36,706 bases of DNA, taken from the NCBI GenBank assembly GCA_002360455.1, contig DEQQ01000049.1, positions 1 to 36,706 on the forward strand. Reading direction: 5' to 3'. The translations under genes were made by a program, and so were the position numbers. Below the pieces are notes generated by a model that did no database searches, was not told where the DNA came from, and saw nothing but the letters and a program-made list of their open reading frames with translations. Origin of the DNA: Saprospiraceae bacterium UBA3362. GTDB lineage: Bacteria; Bacteroidota; Bacteroidia; Chitinophagales; Saprospiraceae. Of this stretch, positions 1 through 7,330 are shown piece by piece (within the stretch, counting starts at the first letter, position 1; each line of letters begins with the position of its first letter).

Positions 1-1
1 G

Positions 2-610
2 GTGAATGCAGCCATTGAGGAAGTCCTTCAAGATCCCACAGGAGAGCAATCTTACCGGGCTCAATTCTGGAGCGATGATCAGGTAGGGCTTACCTTCAGT
101 CCACCGGCAAGATTTGTAGCCATTGCCGATCAAGTTTATGTGTTGCGCAATGTGAATCTCGAGAAAGCTGCAGTGAGTTTTGCAAAGCTGGGTTTTGCTC
201 TCAATGATGCTGCTGTAGCCTGTTGGCATAACAAGTACACTTATAACTTAGAGAGACCCGAAAGTTTTATAAGAAGAACAGGAATCAATCCAAATTTCAA
301 ACTGCCATACCTCCCGGCTACACCACCTTTTCCGGCTTACCCAAGCTGTCATTCTACCTTTGGTTGGGCAGCTGCTATGGTGATGGAAAATGAACTTGGA
401 TCTGTACCGAGCTTTGAAGATAAATGCCATCTGGGGCGCACAGAATTTTTGTCCGAACCGCGAAAATTCAATTATTTTTCAGAAATGGCAAGAGAAAACG
501 CAAGGAGCAGAATTCCGCTGGGAGTTCATTTTTCTATAGATGCAGAGAACGGCGAAAAATTGGGAAAGCGCATAGCCGCTTTTGTAAATCAACTTAACTG
601 GAAAAAATAA
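2..610 (+). CDS. Vanadium-dependent haloperoxidase / PAP2-fold protein, 3' part
   Basis: The frame is open at the left edge, so the N-terminus lies outside the window and the GTG at position 2 is probably internal. The visible 202 residues carry the active-site pattern of the vanadium haloperoxidase/acid phosphatase fold: Lys78 and Arg85 in a KYTYNLERP stretch, a PSCHS motif at 114-118 (Ser115, His117), and SRIPLGVHFSID at 169-180 with Arg170, His176 and Asp180. In this family these residues hold vanadate or phosphate. Proteins of this type in Bacteroidota are usually exported and over 400 residues long, so roughly half is missing. The usual glycine of PSGH is cysteine here. Whether it halogenates or acts as a phosphatase cannot be told from the sequence. 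Family placement is fairly secure, substrate is unknown. Confidence 0.8.
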   Translation: MNAAIEEVLQDPTGEQSYRAQFWSDDQVGLTFSPPARFVAIADQVYVLRNVNLEKAAVSFAKLGFALNDAAVACWHNKYTYNLERPESFIRRTGINPNFKLPYLPATPPFPAYPSCHSTFGWAAAMVMENELGSVPSFEDKCHLGRTEFLSEPRKFNYFSEMARENARSRIPLGVHFSIDAENGEKLGKRIAAFVNQLNWKK

Positions 611-671
611 GTTGGCTTAAAAGGATACGAATTTGGAGATGCAGATTTCATCTGTTCAAATTGTGTCCGCA

Positions 672-718
672 GTCCGGCTATCCATTGCGGTGCTTCGCAT
701 CCTCCATTGCTATCCGGT
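672..718. repeat. REP-like intergenic sequence
   Basis: A GC-richer patch in the 188-bp gap between the haloperoxidase-like gene and the permease. Two short words occur twice: CCATTGC at 682-688 and 704-710, and CTATCC at 678-683 and 710-715. They flank a small hairpin, GGTGC-ttc-GCATC (689-701, one G-T pair). It differs from the three-copy repeat elsewhere in the window. I see only this one copy, so calling it a repeat family member rests on its look. Confidence 0.3.
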
Positions 719-798
719 CTAGGTTTGCAGCAATAGAGCCCATTTTTTTTGGCAATAGGGAAATCTATTGGAGTAAAAAAACAAGCTAAAAATCAAAT

Positions 799-2031
799 TT
801 ATTCGTAGCGAAGTGATTCTACAGGATCAAGCGCAGCAGCCTTCATAGCAGGATAAAACCCAGAAATGATCCCAACTATAGTACAAACAATCAAACCTAA
901 GCTGATCCAAGCCCACGGAATAATAAAACTGCCTCCCATGTATATAGTCACCACATTGCCCAGAGGTATGGCAAGGATAACTCCCAGCAAACCACCTATC
1001 AAACAAATGATCACAGCTTCCGAGAGGAATTGCAACATGATCGTTTTTTTGGTTGCTCCCAAGGCTTTGATGATTCCGATTTCTTTGGTGCGCTCAGTGA
1101 CAGAAACCAGCATAATATTCATCAATCCTATGGCTGCACCCAGCAAGGTCATTAACCCGATGGCTATGGCAGCAGCTCTTAGTTTGACCGTATTTTCTTT
1201 GAGGAAATCGATAATTCCATCGCTTTTCCATATTTCGAAGTCATTTTCTTCATAAGATTTTAAACCACGGACTATGCGCATGGTTCCGGTTGCGGCAGAA
1301 ATGATTTCGTCCATGTTGAGTTGGTTTCCAACAGATACAGAAATGTCAAAATCAGTATCGGAATAATCTATTCTTGCACGTTGCAAAGGAATCAATGCTC
1401 GTTTGTCTGCGCCCTCATTCATAGTAGCCCCTTTGGACTTGAGCACACCTACTACCTGATATTTTTTATCATCGATTGATATCCACTTTTGCAAAGCAGA
1501 CTCCGGTTTATCATCAAATAAAATCTTGACAACATCCATGCCGATGATGGCAAGACTCGAACCTGACTCTTGCTCTGCGGGTGAAAAATTTCTGCCGTAC
1601 TCAATTTGATAACCTGAGGTGGCAAAATAATCTTCATCAACCCCTCTGATTCTGTAGGTTGGATTTGTTTTTTTGGATTGGTATTTTAAGGTTGAACGAA
1701 ACGAAGCTCCCAGGCTCAAGGCAACGGTGGCCCGATCTTTAAACTTGGTTTTGAAATCATAGGCCTGAGCATAAATCAAATTGGGGCTTTCTTTAATGTC
1801 TGTACCGTTTCTTCTTCCACGACCTGCCGGAGTGAGTTTTTCAATGTTGAAGGAGTTTGCACCAAGAAAACTAAAATTGCTGCTCATGCTATAAATTACT
1901 CCATCTATGGATGTTAGGATGCCTACCAATGCCATTACTCCTAAGGCAATAATGATCAGTGTGAGAATGGATCTCAACAGGTTGGTCTTAATATTGGAAT
2001 ACGAAATCTTAATCAGCTCAATCAAATCCAT
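799..2031 (-). CDS. ABC transporter permease, MacB/FtsX family
   Basis: A 410-residue inner-membrane permease of the MacB type. One transmembrane segment lies near residues 22-43, then a large periplasmic MacB-PCD-like domain, then three transmembrane segments from about 284 to 405. The hallmark SVTERTKEIGIIKALGAT stretch follows the second membrane segment, and the C-terminus (GFYPAMKAAALDPVESLRYE) is the canonical family ending. Such permeases dimerise and work with a separate LolD/MacB-type ATPase and often a periplasmic adaptor. Neither is encoded nearby, so the partner must lie elsewhere. The ATG at 2031 gives the standard N-terminus and the next Met is inside the first membrane segment. 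It lies 82 bp downstream of porQ with a possible promoter of its own. Substrate unknown. Confidence 0.9.
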   Translation of the reverse strand: MDLIELIKISYSNIKTNLLRSILTLIIIALGVMALVGILTSIDGVIYSMSSNFSFLGANSFNIEKLTPAGRGRRNGTDIKESPNLIYAQAYDFKTKFKDRATVALSLGASFRSTLKYQSKKTNPTYRIRGVDEDYFATSGYQIEYGRNFSPAEQESGSSLAIIGMDVVKILFDDKPESALQKWISIDDKKYQVVGVLKSKGATMNEGADKRALIPLQRARIDYSDTDFDISVSVGNQLNMDEIISAATGTMRIVRGLKSYEENDFEIWKSDGIIDFLKENTVKLRAAAIAIGLMTLLGAAIGLMNIMLVSVTERTKEIGIIKALGATKKTIMLQFLSEAVIICLIGGLLGVILAIPLGNVVTIYMGGSFIIPWAWISLGLIVCTIVGIISGFYPAMKAAALDPVESLRYE

Positions 2032-2035
2032 ACTA

Positions 2036-2043
2036 CAAATGTA
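2036..2043 (-). promoter_or_regulatory. -7 element (TACATTTG) abutting the permease start
   Basis: An exact TAnnTTTG match on the minus strand ends only 4 bases before the ATG at 2031. If used, transcription would begin at or next to the start codon and give a leaderless mRNA. No TTG lies at the expected -33 distance, so it may be a chance match in AT-rich DNA, with the permease instead transcribed from the porQ operon. Confidence 0.3.
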
Positions 2044-2113
2044 ATCTCCCGACTCAATTCTTGTCTGTGAAATAGACCAACGAAGGGTTTTATACTATCA
2101 ACCAAAGAAATCA

Positions 2114-3175
2114 TCAGACCTTTTGCTTGCCAAAAGAACTAAGATCAAAATGGAATCCTAAATGACTGCTGCCTCCGGCAAGATGATACTTGGCATAAGA
2201 ATAATCCAAATGGAATTTGTAAATCTTGAGACCAAAACCAAAACAAAGTCCATTGAAAGCTCTGTACTCTGCCAAGGCCAGATCTTTGCTGCGCAGATGA
2301 TTGTAGCCAAAACGAATCACCATGCTTTCAGATTTGTTGAGAAACAATTCGCCCCCGAATCCAAAATGCCTCAACACATTTCCAATGGCTTTAGAAAACT
2401 CACTGGTTTGCTTAACCTCGCCCAACAGATCCACCTGCTGCCCTATAACAGGATCATCATAGTGTACATTCCATGTTTGAAGGTTATTGAACTGAAGATG
2501 ATAGACCAAAGGCAGATGCTTAAGACGTTTGGAAAAACCAAGCTCCACCTGCACAGGACTTATGTTTTCTCTTACTCCGGCATAACTTTTGAGCTGTGTT
2601 CCGACATTTCTAACAGCGAGGCCGACTCCAAACTTTTTGTCCGGATTAAAATAATGCAAGCCTCCGTGAAGAAGGATTCCGTTAGAGGAATAAAGAGTTA
2701 GATTGGATTGAACAAATTCGATTCCGAGGCCTGCAGAAATTCGTTCGTTGAGCTTGCGCGAGGCCATAATTTGACTGCCGATTTCGGAAGCCGAACTTGG
2801 TCCCAACGAATTTCCGTTGATGTCTTTAGCGTCCGGGATTTTAGTAGAAAAGTAGCGCACACTTGCTTGCAAATTGGTTTTGATTTTGTCTAATCGGTAG
2901 GCATAAGAAAAACTTCCAAAGGAGATGTCCGCAAAATAAAACAATTGTTGCGCACTTAGATAATGGTGTTGTTGCTCATTGAGAAGAGCAGGATTGAGCA
3001 GATTGGAATTGATATCTCTTGCCATCCAGGACACACAGGTTCCTCCAAGAGCTGATATTCGGGAGGACGGGCTTATCTTGGTAAAATTAAAAATACTTCC
3101 ACCTCCTGCCTGAGCAAAGCCGGATAAATAACTGCAAGCAATCAGTGCAATAATTAAATTGAATCTCTTTTCCAT
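2114..3175 (-). CDS. porQ: Type IX secretion system protein PorQ
   Basis: A predicted outer-membrane beta-barrel of about 353 residues. From the ATG at 3175 it has a clean signal peptide ending SGFAQA, followed by the conserved FNFTKISPSSRISALGG region and the NLLNPALL motif typical of the PorQ/PorV-like FadL-type family. In Porphyromonas and Flavobacterium, PorQ belongs to the attachment complex that modifies and anchors T9SS cargo at the cell surface. In-frame ATGs at 3202 and 3187 exist, but they would put extra charged residues before the signal peptide. The start overlaps the end of the upstream MORN-repeat lipoprotein gene by 22 bases, which suggests coupled translation in one operon. 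Confidence 0.85.
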   Translation of the reverse strand: MEKRFNLIIALIACSYLSGFAQAGGGSIFNFTKISPSSRISALGGTCVSWMARDINSNLLNPALLNEQQHHYLSAQQLFYFADISFGSFSYAYRLDKIKTNLQASVRYFSTKIPDAKDINGNSLGPSSASEIGSQIMASRKLNERISAGLGIEFVQSNLTLYSSNGILLHGGLHYFNPDKKFGVGLAVRNVGTQLKSYAGVRENISPVQVELGFSKRLKHLPLVYHLQFNNLQTWNVHYDDPVIGQQVDLLGEVKQTSEFSKAIGNVLRHFGFGGELFLNKSESMVIRFGYNHLRSKDLALAEYRAFNGLCFGFGLKIYKFHLDYSYAKYHLAGGSSHLGFHFDLSSFGKQKV

Positions 3176-3786
3176 GTTGTAGTGCATATTCCTTTTGTAC
3201 AATTCATTTTTCGTTGCAGTGTGCCCAAGCTGTCATACATTAATAATTCTCCATTCTCATCGGGGCCATCCAAATAATTGCCTTTGGCTTTTATTTTTCC
3301 ATTTTCGTAATATTCTTCAAATGGACCATTTTCTGCATTGTCTGCCATAAGGACTATCTCTTTGAGCTTGCCGCCGGGATAGTAGGATTTCCATTGTCCC
3401 ACGGTGATATTATTGTCGTATTGTCCTTCGAGCTTGAGAGTTCCATCGGGATAGTATACAGCAATAGGCCCTTGAAAAAGACCTTTTTGATAATGTTCTA
3501 TGCTATAGAGAACTCCGTTTTCGTAAATTTTACGTTCGCCCTCCAACAGATTATTGCGATAGGAATCTTCACTAAAGAGCTTCCCCTCTGCTGTGAAAAG
3601 CTGTACCACGCCATTGAGTCCGAGACTGCTATCGCCCTGATTGATTATTTTTTTAAGCAATCTGCCTTGTTCGTCTTTGATTTCATAGATTTTCTCTCTG
3701 GAGCAAGAAGCCATGAAGATCAAAAAGCAAAATAGATGCAGGGATATGCGGATCATGCATTTCAAACGGCAATTTTTAAGTTTCAT
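3154..3786 (-). CDS. YwqK-like lipoprotein with MORN-type repeats
   Basis: A 210-residue lipoprotein. The signal peptide ends in a lipobox (FMASC, Cys28). It is followed by about five YwqK/MORN_2-type repeats across residues 50-190, each with the pattern Y-x-N-G/D-G-x-L plus G-x-W/F-x-x-Y-Y, for example YYPDGTLKLEGQYDNN. Databases often label the family an antitoxin, but there is no toxin gene here and the repeats look structural. It should be anchored at the cell envelope. The ATG at 3786 is used. A second ATG at 3756 would give a shorter and equally good signal peptide. The gene overlaps porQ by 22 bases, so a role near PorQ is possible but is only inferred from position. A near-consensus -7 box (AAAATTTG, 3798-3805) precedes it. 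Confidence 0.8.
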   Translation of the reverse strand: MKLKNCRLKCMIRISLHLFCFLIFMASCSREKIYEIKDEQGRLLKKIINQGDSSLGLNGVVQLFTAEGKLFSEDSYRNNLLEGERKIYENGVLYSIEHYQKGLFQGPIAVYYPDGTLKLEGQYDNNITVGQWKSYYPGGKLKEIVLMADNAENGPFEEYYENGKIKAKGNYLDGPDENGELLMYDSLGTLQRKMNCTKGICTTTWKRDSI

Positions 3787-3848
3787 TTTTCTAAGGGCAA
3801 ATTTTAGCTAATTTTTTTTGTTTGGACTGTGGTTCTAATTTGAGTGAA

Positions 3849-3941
3849 TAGCCTGGATGGCGCCGATAGGCGGTCCTGAAAGGACGGAGCGTCAGCGAAC
3901 CCTGTAAGGCTATGACCTGAACAAAGTGAAGGGCACTCCCC
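3849..3941 (+). repeat. Dispersed two-hairpin repeat, copy A
   Basis: One of three related intergenic elements. Hairpin 1 is GTCCT-GAA-AGGAC (3874-3886). The constant core GAGCGTCAGCGAACC follows at 3887. Hairpin 2 is CCTGAAC-AAA-GTGAAGG (3916-3932), closed by Watson-Crick pairs around a tandem G-A mismatch. The element ends in a small GGG-cact-CCC hairpin. It lies between the YwqK-like gene and the yfiT-like gene, outside any credible reading frame. It is the most diverged of the three copies. Confidence 0.7.
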
Positions 3942-4030
3942 AAATCCTCATTACTACTCTTATTTGTAGCTTGTTTTTGGACGGCAAAGTTAATCTATTG
4001 CAACTGTGTCAGGGAGCCTAATCAAATATC

Positions 4031-4573
4031 TTATGACTCGGTTTTGCCCTCGGTAGCCAAAGCAATTTTGATGTGCTCTGTATGATGCTTGCAGTGCCAG
4101 GCATACATCCCCAAGGATTCGTCCAAAAGAATGAGTCTGCCGTGTCCGGGATGATAAAAACCTCTTGCAAAATCCTCTTTTTTTAAGCTTCTCAAAAAAA
4201 CAGTCCAGCGTTTATGAAGTGCTTGAAGCAGTGTCAAAGCTGTTGCAAGATCTACTTCTACAACATCGGCCATCTGTGCCCATGCGTTTTCGTCGTAGGG
4301 GTTGATGGTAGGCTGATCTGAGCTTAGCGCAAGCTTCTGTCTGATGTAGGCATTCATGTGACTGTCGCCCATATGATGCACAAGTTGTTTGATATTCCAT
4401 CCATCTTTTCTGTAGCAGTATTGCTCTTGATCGCTATTTAAATTGCGAATCAAACCGGCTAAAACGGAAGGAGTGTAATCGATTTCGTCAATCCACCGTT
4501 TGATTTGATCTTCTGAGATGGATTCAGGTTTTATCCATTTGCCAATGGGGAATCTTCTTTGTTCGGTAACCAT
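4031..4573 (-). CDS. YfiT-like DinB-fold metal-dependent protein
   Basis: A 180-residue four-helix-bundle protein of the DinB/YfiT superfamily. The opening RFPIGKW and the histidines fit YfiT of Bacillus: His66/His67 in LVHHMGDSH, and His160, His163 and His164 in WHCKHHTEHI. These are the expected three-histidine metal site. Relatives are annotated as putative metal-dependent hydrolases or as thiol (bacillithiol) S-transferases. The family also occurs in Bacteroidota, where the thiol cofactor is uncertain. Cytoplasmic, with no signal peptide. Length matches the family. It is transcribed alone, away from the ompA-like gene, and has a -7 box 18 bases upstream. Fold and metal site are well supported; the exact reaction is not. 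Confidence 0.88.
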   Translation of the reverse strand: MVTEQRRFPIGKWIKPESISEDQIKRWIDEIDYTPSVLAGLIRNLNSDQEQYCYRKDGWNIKQLVHHMGDSHMNAYIRQKLALSSDQPTINPYDENAWAQMADVVEVDLATALTLLQALHKRWTVFLRSLKKEDFARGFYHPGHGRLILLDESLGMYAWHCKHHTEHIKIALATEGKTES

Positions 4574-4590
4574 AAATTAACTAAATTAAC

Positions 4591-4598
4591 CAAATGTA
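4591..4598 (-). promoter_or_regulatory. -7 element (TACATTTG) of the yfiT-like gene
   Basis: An exact TAnnTTTG match on the minus strand ending 17 bases before the ATG at 4573, which would give a short leader of about 10 bases. No TTG stands at the usual 17-23 base spacing upstream; the nearest is 12 bases away. Confidence 0.45.
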
Positions 4599-4638
4599 AT
4601 ACCATTTCACCAAGTCTTGTATATAGATTAACATTGCG

Positions 4639-4672
4639 TTTGATAAACCGCAGTGACTTAGGGAGAACTTTG
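4639..4672 (+). promoter_or_regulatory. Probable promoter of the DUF937-OmpA gene
   Basis: TTTG at 4639-4642, then 22 bases, then GAACTTTG at 4665-4672, which matches TAnnTTTG in seven of eight positions. The spacing is slightly longer than ideal. The predicted start, near 4680, would place the perfect inverted repeat at 4682-4702 at the very 5' end of the mRNA. Confidence 0.4.
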
Positions 4673-4681
4673 CGTCATCAC

Positions 4682-4702
4682 GATGTAAAAATGTTTTACA
4701 TC
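4682..4702 (+). promoter_or_regulatory. Perfect inverted repeat in the 5' leader of the DUF937-OmpA gene
   Basis: GATGTAAAA, a 3-base loop (ATG), then TTTTACATC: nine perfectly paired positions ending 32 bases before the start codon. As RNA this would be a hairpin at the mRNA 5' end, similar in position to mRNA-stabilising stem-loops of abundant outer-membrane protein genes in other bacteria. As DNA it could be an operator for a dimeric regulator. The sequence alone does not decide. Confidence 0.55.
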
Positions 4703-4734
4703 ACATTAAATCAAACAATTAATCTTTTTCAAAC

Positions 4735-6048
4735 ATGAATGTTATCGATCTTTTGAAAGGGCATCTTACACCTGAATTGGTGGGTAAGGCTGCCGGTTTT
4801 TTAGGTGAATCCAATCAAGCTACATCTAAGGGTTTTGATGCGGCGATTCCTGCTATCCTTGGAGGTATCTTGAATCAGTCAGGCAACAGCTCTTCAATGG
4901 GCAAAATTTGGGATTTATTAAATCATAAAGACAACGACCCGGGATTATTAAACAACTTGGGAGGATTGTTCTCAGGAACATCAGCTTTGTCTTCCAGTAA
5001 CGGTATTGGTTCTACATTATTGAACCTTGTTTTGGGAAATAATCAAAGTGGCATTCTAAGTGCAATTTCATCTTTGGTTGGTTTTAATAATTCAGGGTCA
5101 GCAGGAAAATTATTAGGAATGGCTGCACCATTGATCATGGGATTTTTGAAGAAAAAATCTAATGATGAGAATTATGGAGTAAGCGGATTGACTACATGGT
5201 TAGGAGGTCAAAAATCTGCCATCAATGCTGCACTTCCAGCAGGCTTATCCAGTGTGTTAGGTTTTGCAAATTTGGGAACTACTTCCGGATCTGCTACAAA
5301 ATCTACTGCATCTGTGAGCTCAAACAACAGTGACGACAACGGCGGTGGAAGCAACTGGTGGATGTGGTTGGTAGGATTGTTGGCTGCATTGGGTTTATTG
5401 TGGGGTTTGATGAAAGGTTGCAATAAGACCAATGTTGCAGAAACAGTTAAGACAACAGTTGACAATGTTGCTGCTGCGGTTGACTCAGCTGCTATCAAAG
5501 CTGCTGAGGCTGCTAAAGCTGCTGCAGAAGCTGCAAAAAATATGTACACAGGAGTTGACTCTGCAGTAAGAGTAAAATGGCTTGCATTGGGAGATATGAT
5601 GAAAGCTACGCTTCCTGGCGGAATAGAATTGAATGTTCCTGCAAATGGAGTTGAAAATTCATTCATCACTTGGATCAATGATGCAAGTAAGCCTGTTGAC
5701 AAAACAACTTGGTTTAATTTGGATCGTATCTTATTCGAAACCGGTAGTGCAAACTTGAATAGCGCATCCAAGGAGCAGTTAATGAACGTTGCTGCAATCT
5801 TGAAAGCTTATCCTAATGTAAACGTAAAAATCGGAGGATATACAGACAATCAAGGTGATGCTGCCAAGAATAAAGCGCTTTCTGCTGCGAGAGCAAAAGA
5901 AGTTATGAACACCTTGGTAGGTTTGGGTATTGATGCTAAAAGAATGGAGTCTGAAGGATATGGCCAAGAGCATCCTGTAACAGACAACTCTACACCGGAA
6001 GGTCGTGAGCAAAACCGTCGTGTTGCTCTTAGAGTGACCAAGAAGTAA
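4735..6048 (+). CDS. DUF937 - transmembrane - OmpA domain protein
   Basis: A 437-residue envelope protein in four parts: a DUF937-type, Gly/Ser/Leu-rich N-terminal domain (about 1-180); a low-complexity linker ending in a single transmembrane segment at 207-226 (NWWMWLVGLLAALGLLWGLM); an alanine/lysine-rich stretch at 236-268 that could be a short coiled coil or periplasmic spacer; and an OmpA-like peptidoglycan-binding domain at about 326-437. The peptidoglycan contacts are present: Asp371 in GGYTDNQG and Arg386. There is no signal peptide, so the likely topology is DUF937 inside the cell, one membrane crossing, and OmpA in the periplasm binding the cell wall. It stands alone, between its own promoter region and a strong terminator. 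DUF937 function is not known. Confidence 0.88.
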   Translation: MNVIDLLKGHLTPELVGKAAGFLGESNQATSKGFDAAIPAILGGILNQSGNSSSMGKIWDLLNHKDNDPGLLNNLGGLFSGTSALSSSNGIGSTLLNLVLGNNQSGILSAISSLVGFNNSGSAGKLLGMAAPLIMGFLKKKSNDENYGVSGLTTWLGGQKSAINAALPAGLSSVLGFANLGTTSGSATKSTASVSSNNSDDNGGGSNWWMWLVGLLAALGLLWGLMKGCNKTNVAETVKTTVDNVAAAVDSAAIKAAEAAKAAAEAAKNMYTGVDSAVRVKWLALGDMMKATLPGGIELNVPANGVENSFITWINDASKPVDKTTWFNLDRILFETGSANLNSASKEQLMNVAAILKAYPNVNVKIGGYTDNQGDAAKNKALSAARAKEVMNTLVGLGIDAKRMESEGYGQEHPVTDNSTPEGREQNRRVALRVTKK

Positions 6049-6101
6049 TTGGCACGTCTCAAGAAGGTATTTCTTCTAAAAAAATAACAATCACAATTGT
6101 T

Positions 6102-6138
6102 GGAAGCTCCGTCATAGCATGGGGCTTCCTTTTTTTTT
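6102..6138 (+). terminator. Rho-independent terminator after the DUF937-OmpA gene
   Basis: Stem GGAAGCTCC (6102-6110) pairs with GGGGCTTCC (6121-6129) over nine positions with one T-G pair, with a 10-base loop and a run of nine T (6130-6138). It lies 54 bases after the stop codon. Confidence 0.88.
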
Positions 6139-6195
6139 GTGAGTGCCAAATATTAGAATTAATTTTACCCTGCGAACAGAAGAGTGTTAATTTTT

Positions 6196-6281
6196 GGGTA
6201 TGCCCCCACATAAATGTGGGGTCGGTGTCTTTCAGGCTCGCTGTCGCTCGGTGCTTTGCACCAAGCCTTTCAGCCACCTCA
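6196..6281 (-). repeat. Dispersed two-hairpin repeat, copy B
   Basis: Read on the minus strand: hairpin 1 is GCTTGGTGC-AAA-GCACCGAGC (nine pairs, one T-G), then the core GAGCGACAGCGAGCC (6235-6249), then hairpin 2 CCCCACA-TTTA-TGTGGGG, then a GGG-cata-CCC end. Its first 62 bases differ from copy C at about eight positions, but hairpin 2 is completely different in sequence while still fully paired. It sits between the DUF937-OmpA terminator and phoH. Confidence 0.75.
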
Positions 6282-6337
6282 TACAAGGAAGTTAACTCGA
6301 TTTTAATTAATTTCAACAAGCTAAAATTAGATTTACA

Positions 6338-7330
6338 TTGTCACAAAGCGAAATTCTCTTGCACATAGAACAAGTAGACCCTGTAGAACTTTTAGGTGAA
6401 CACAACTCGAAAATCAATCTTCTCCGAAAAGCATTTCCGGAGCTGGTCATCACCTCTCGAGGGAATCAGATCAAAATACTGGGAAATAAGAAAGATGCTC
6501 AAACAGCAAAGTCAAAGGTCGAGCTTATGGTCAAAATTTTGAAAGAGACCAAAGAACTCACAGCTCATACCGTAGAAGATTTGTTGCAAGGAGAAAATCC
6601 TCTTCTCATTAAGCCAACGGCCACAGAAAATAGACCTGTACTTGTGCATGGCAGAGATGGTCGCGTGATATATGCCAAAACTAAAAATCAAATTGCCTTA
6701 ATAGAAGCCGTCGAGAAAAATGATGTGACCTTTGTAATAGGTCCTGCCGGAACAGGAAAGACCTACACAGCAGTTGCCCTTGCTGTCAGAGCTTTAAAAA
6801 ACAAGCAGATCAAAAAAATAATATTGACAAGACCCGCGGTGGAAGCAGGAGAATCTTTAGGTTTTTTGCCCGGAGATCTCAAAGAAAAAATCGACCCTTA
6901 TCTGCGTCCTCTTTATGATGCATTGGATGACATGATTCCTGCCGATAAGCTTGCTCAATTTATGGAATCAAGAATTATCGAAATTGCTCCTCTGGCGTTT
7001 ATGAGAGGTCGAACCCTGGATCATGCTTTTATTATTTTGGACGAGGCACAAAATGCCACTCCCCTTCAAATCAAAATGTTTCTAACAAGGCTTGGTCCTA
7101 ATGCAAAAGCAATTATCACAGGAGATCTGTCTCAGGTAGATCTTCCTTACAGCCAGACATCTGGATTGAGACAGGCCAGTAAAATGTTGCACCACATAGA
7201 TGGCATCACTACCGTTTATCTCACAAGAGATGATGTGGTAAGACACAGATTGGTCAAAGAAATATTGAAAGCCTACGAAACTCAGGATAAAAAATACAGA
7301 AAAGAAGAAGACGACACAGAGGAAGAATGA
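6338..7330 (+). CDS. phoH: PhoH-family ATPase
   Basis: A 330-residue cytoplasmic P-loop protein of the PhoH/PhoL type. Residues about 1-95 form the small N-terminal RNA-binding-like domain; the ATPase domain follows, with Walker A GPAGTGKT at 135-142 and Walker B FIILDEAQ at 231-238, then TGDLSQVDLP, a family signature. PhoH proteins are linked to RNA metabolism, often alongside YbeY, which is not visible here. The start is TTG at 6338: an in-frame stop lies at 6308 and there is no ATG in between, while the protein from TTG has the expected N-terminus. The gene ends inside the next one (ATGA overlap), so translation of the two is probably coupled. Confidence 0.93.
   Translation: MSQSEILLHIEQVDPVELLGEHNSKINLLRKAFPELVITSRGNQIKILGNKKDAQTAKSKVELMVKILKETKELTAHTVEDLLQGENPLLIKPTATENRPVLVHGRDGRVIYAKTKNQIALIEAVEKNDVTFVIGPAGTGKTYTAVALAVRALKNKQIKKIILTRPAVEAGESLGFLPGDLKEKIDPYLRPLYDALDDMIPADKLAQFMESRIIEIAPLAFMRGRTLDHAFIILDEAQNATPLQIKMFLTRLGPNAKAIITGDLSQVDLPYSQTSGLRQASKMLHHIDGITTVYLTRDDVVRHRLVKEILKAYETQDKKYRKEEDDTEEE

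Noticed and set aside
753..770. CAATAG-6-CTATTG inverted repeat as a terminator for the permease or haloperoxidase-like gene
   Set aside because: Short AT-rich stem and no T-run following it on either strand.
2162..2701. A 179-codon open frame antisense to porQ
   Set aside because: It is the complement of a well supported barrel gene and has no recognisable motif or promoter.
3154..3786. YwqK-type antitoxin in a toxin-antitoxin pair
   Set aside because: The family name suggests it, but the product is a lipoprotein with MORN-like repeats and the neighbour is PorQ, with no toxin-like gene.
5208..5771. A 187-codon open frame antisense to the DUF937-OmpA gene
   Set aside because: It lies wholly inside a gene with clear domains, has low-complexity Ala/Ser composition mirroring the alanine-rich spacer, and shows no start context or motif.
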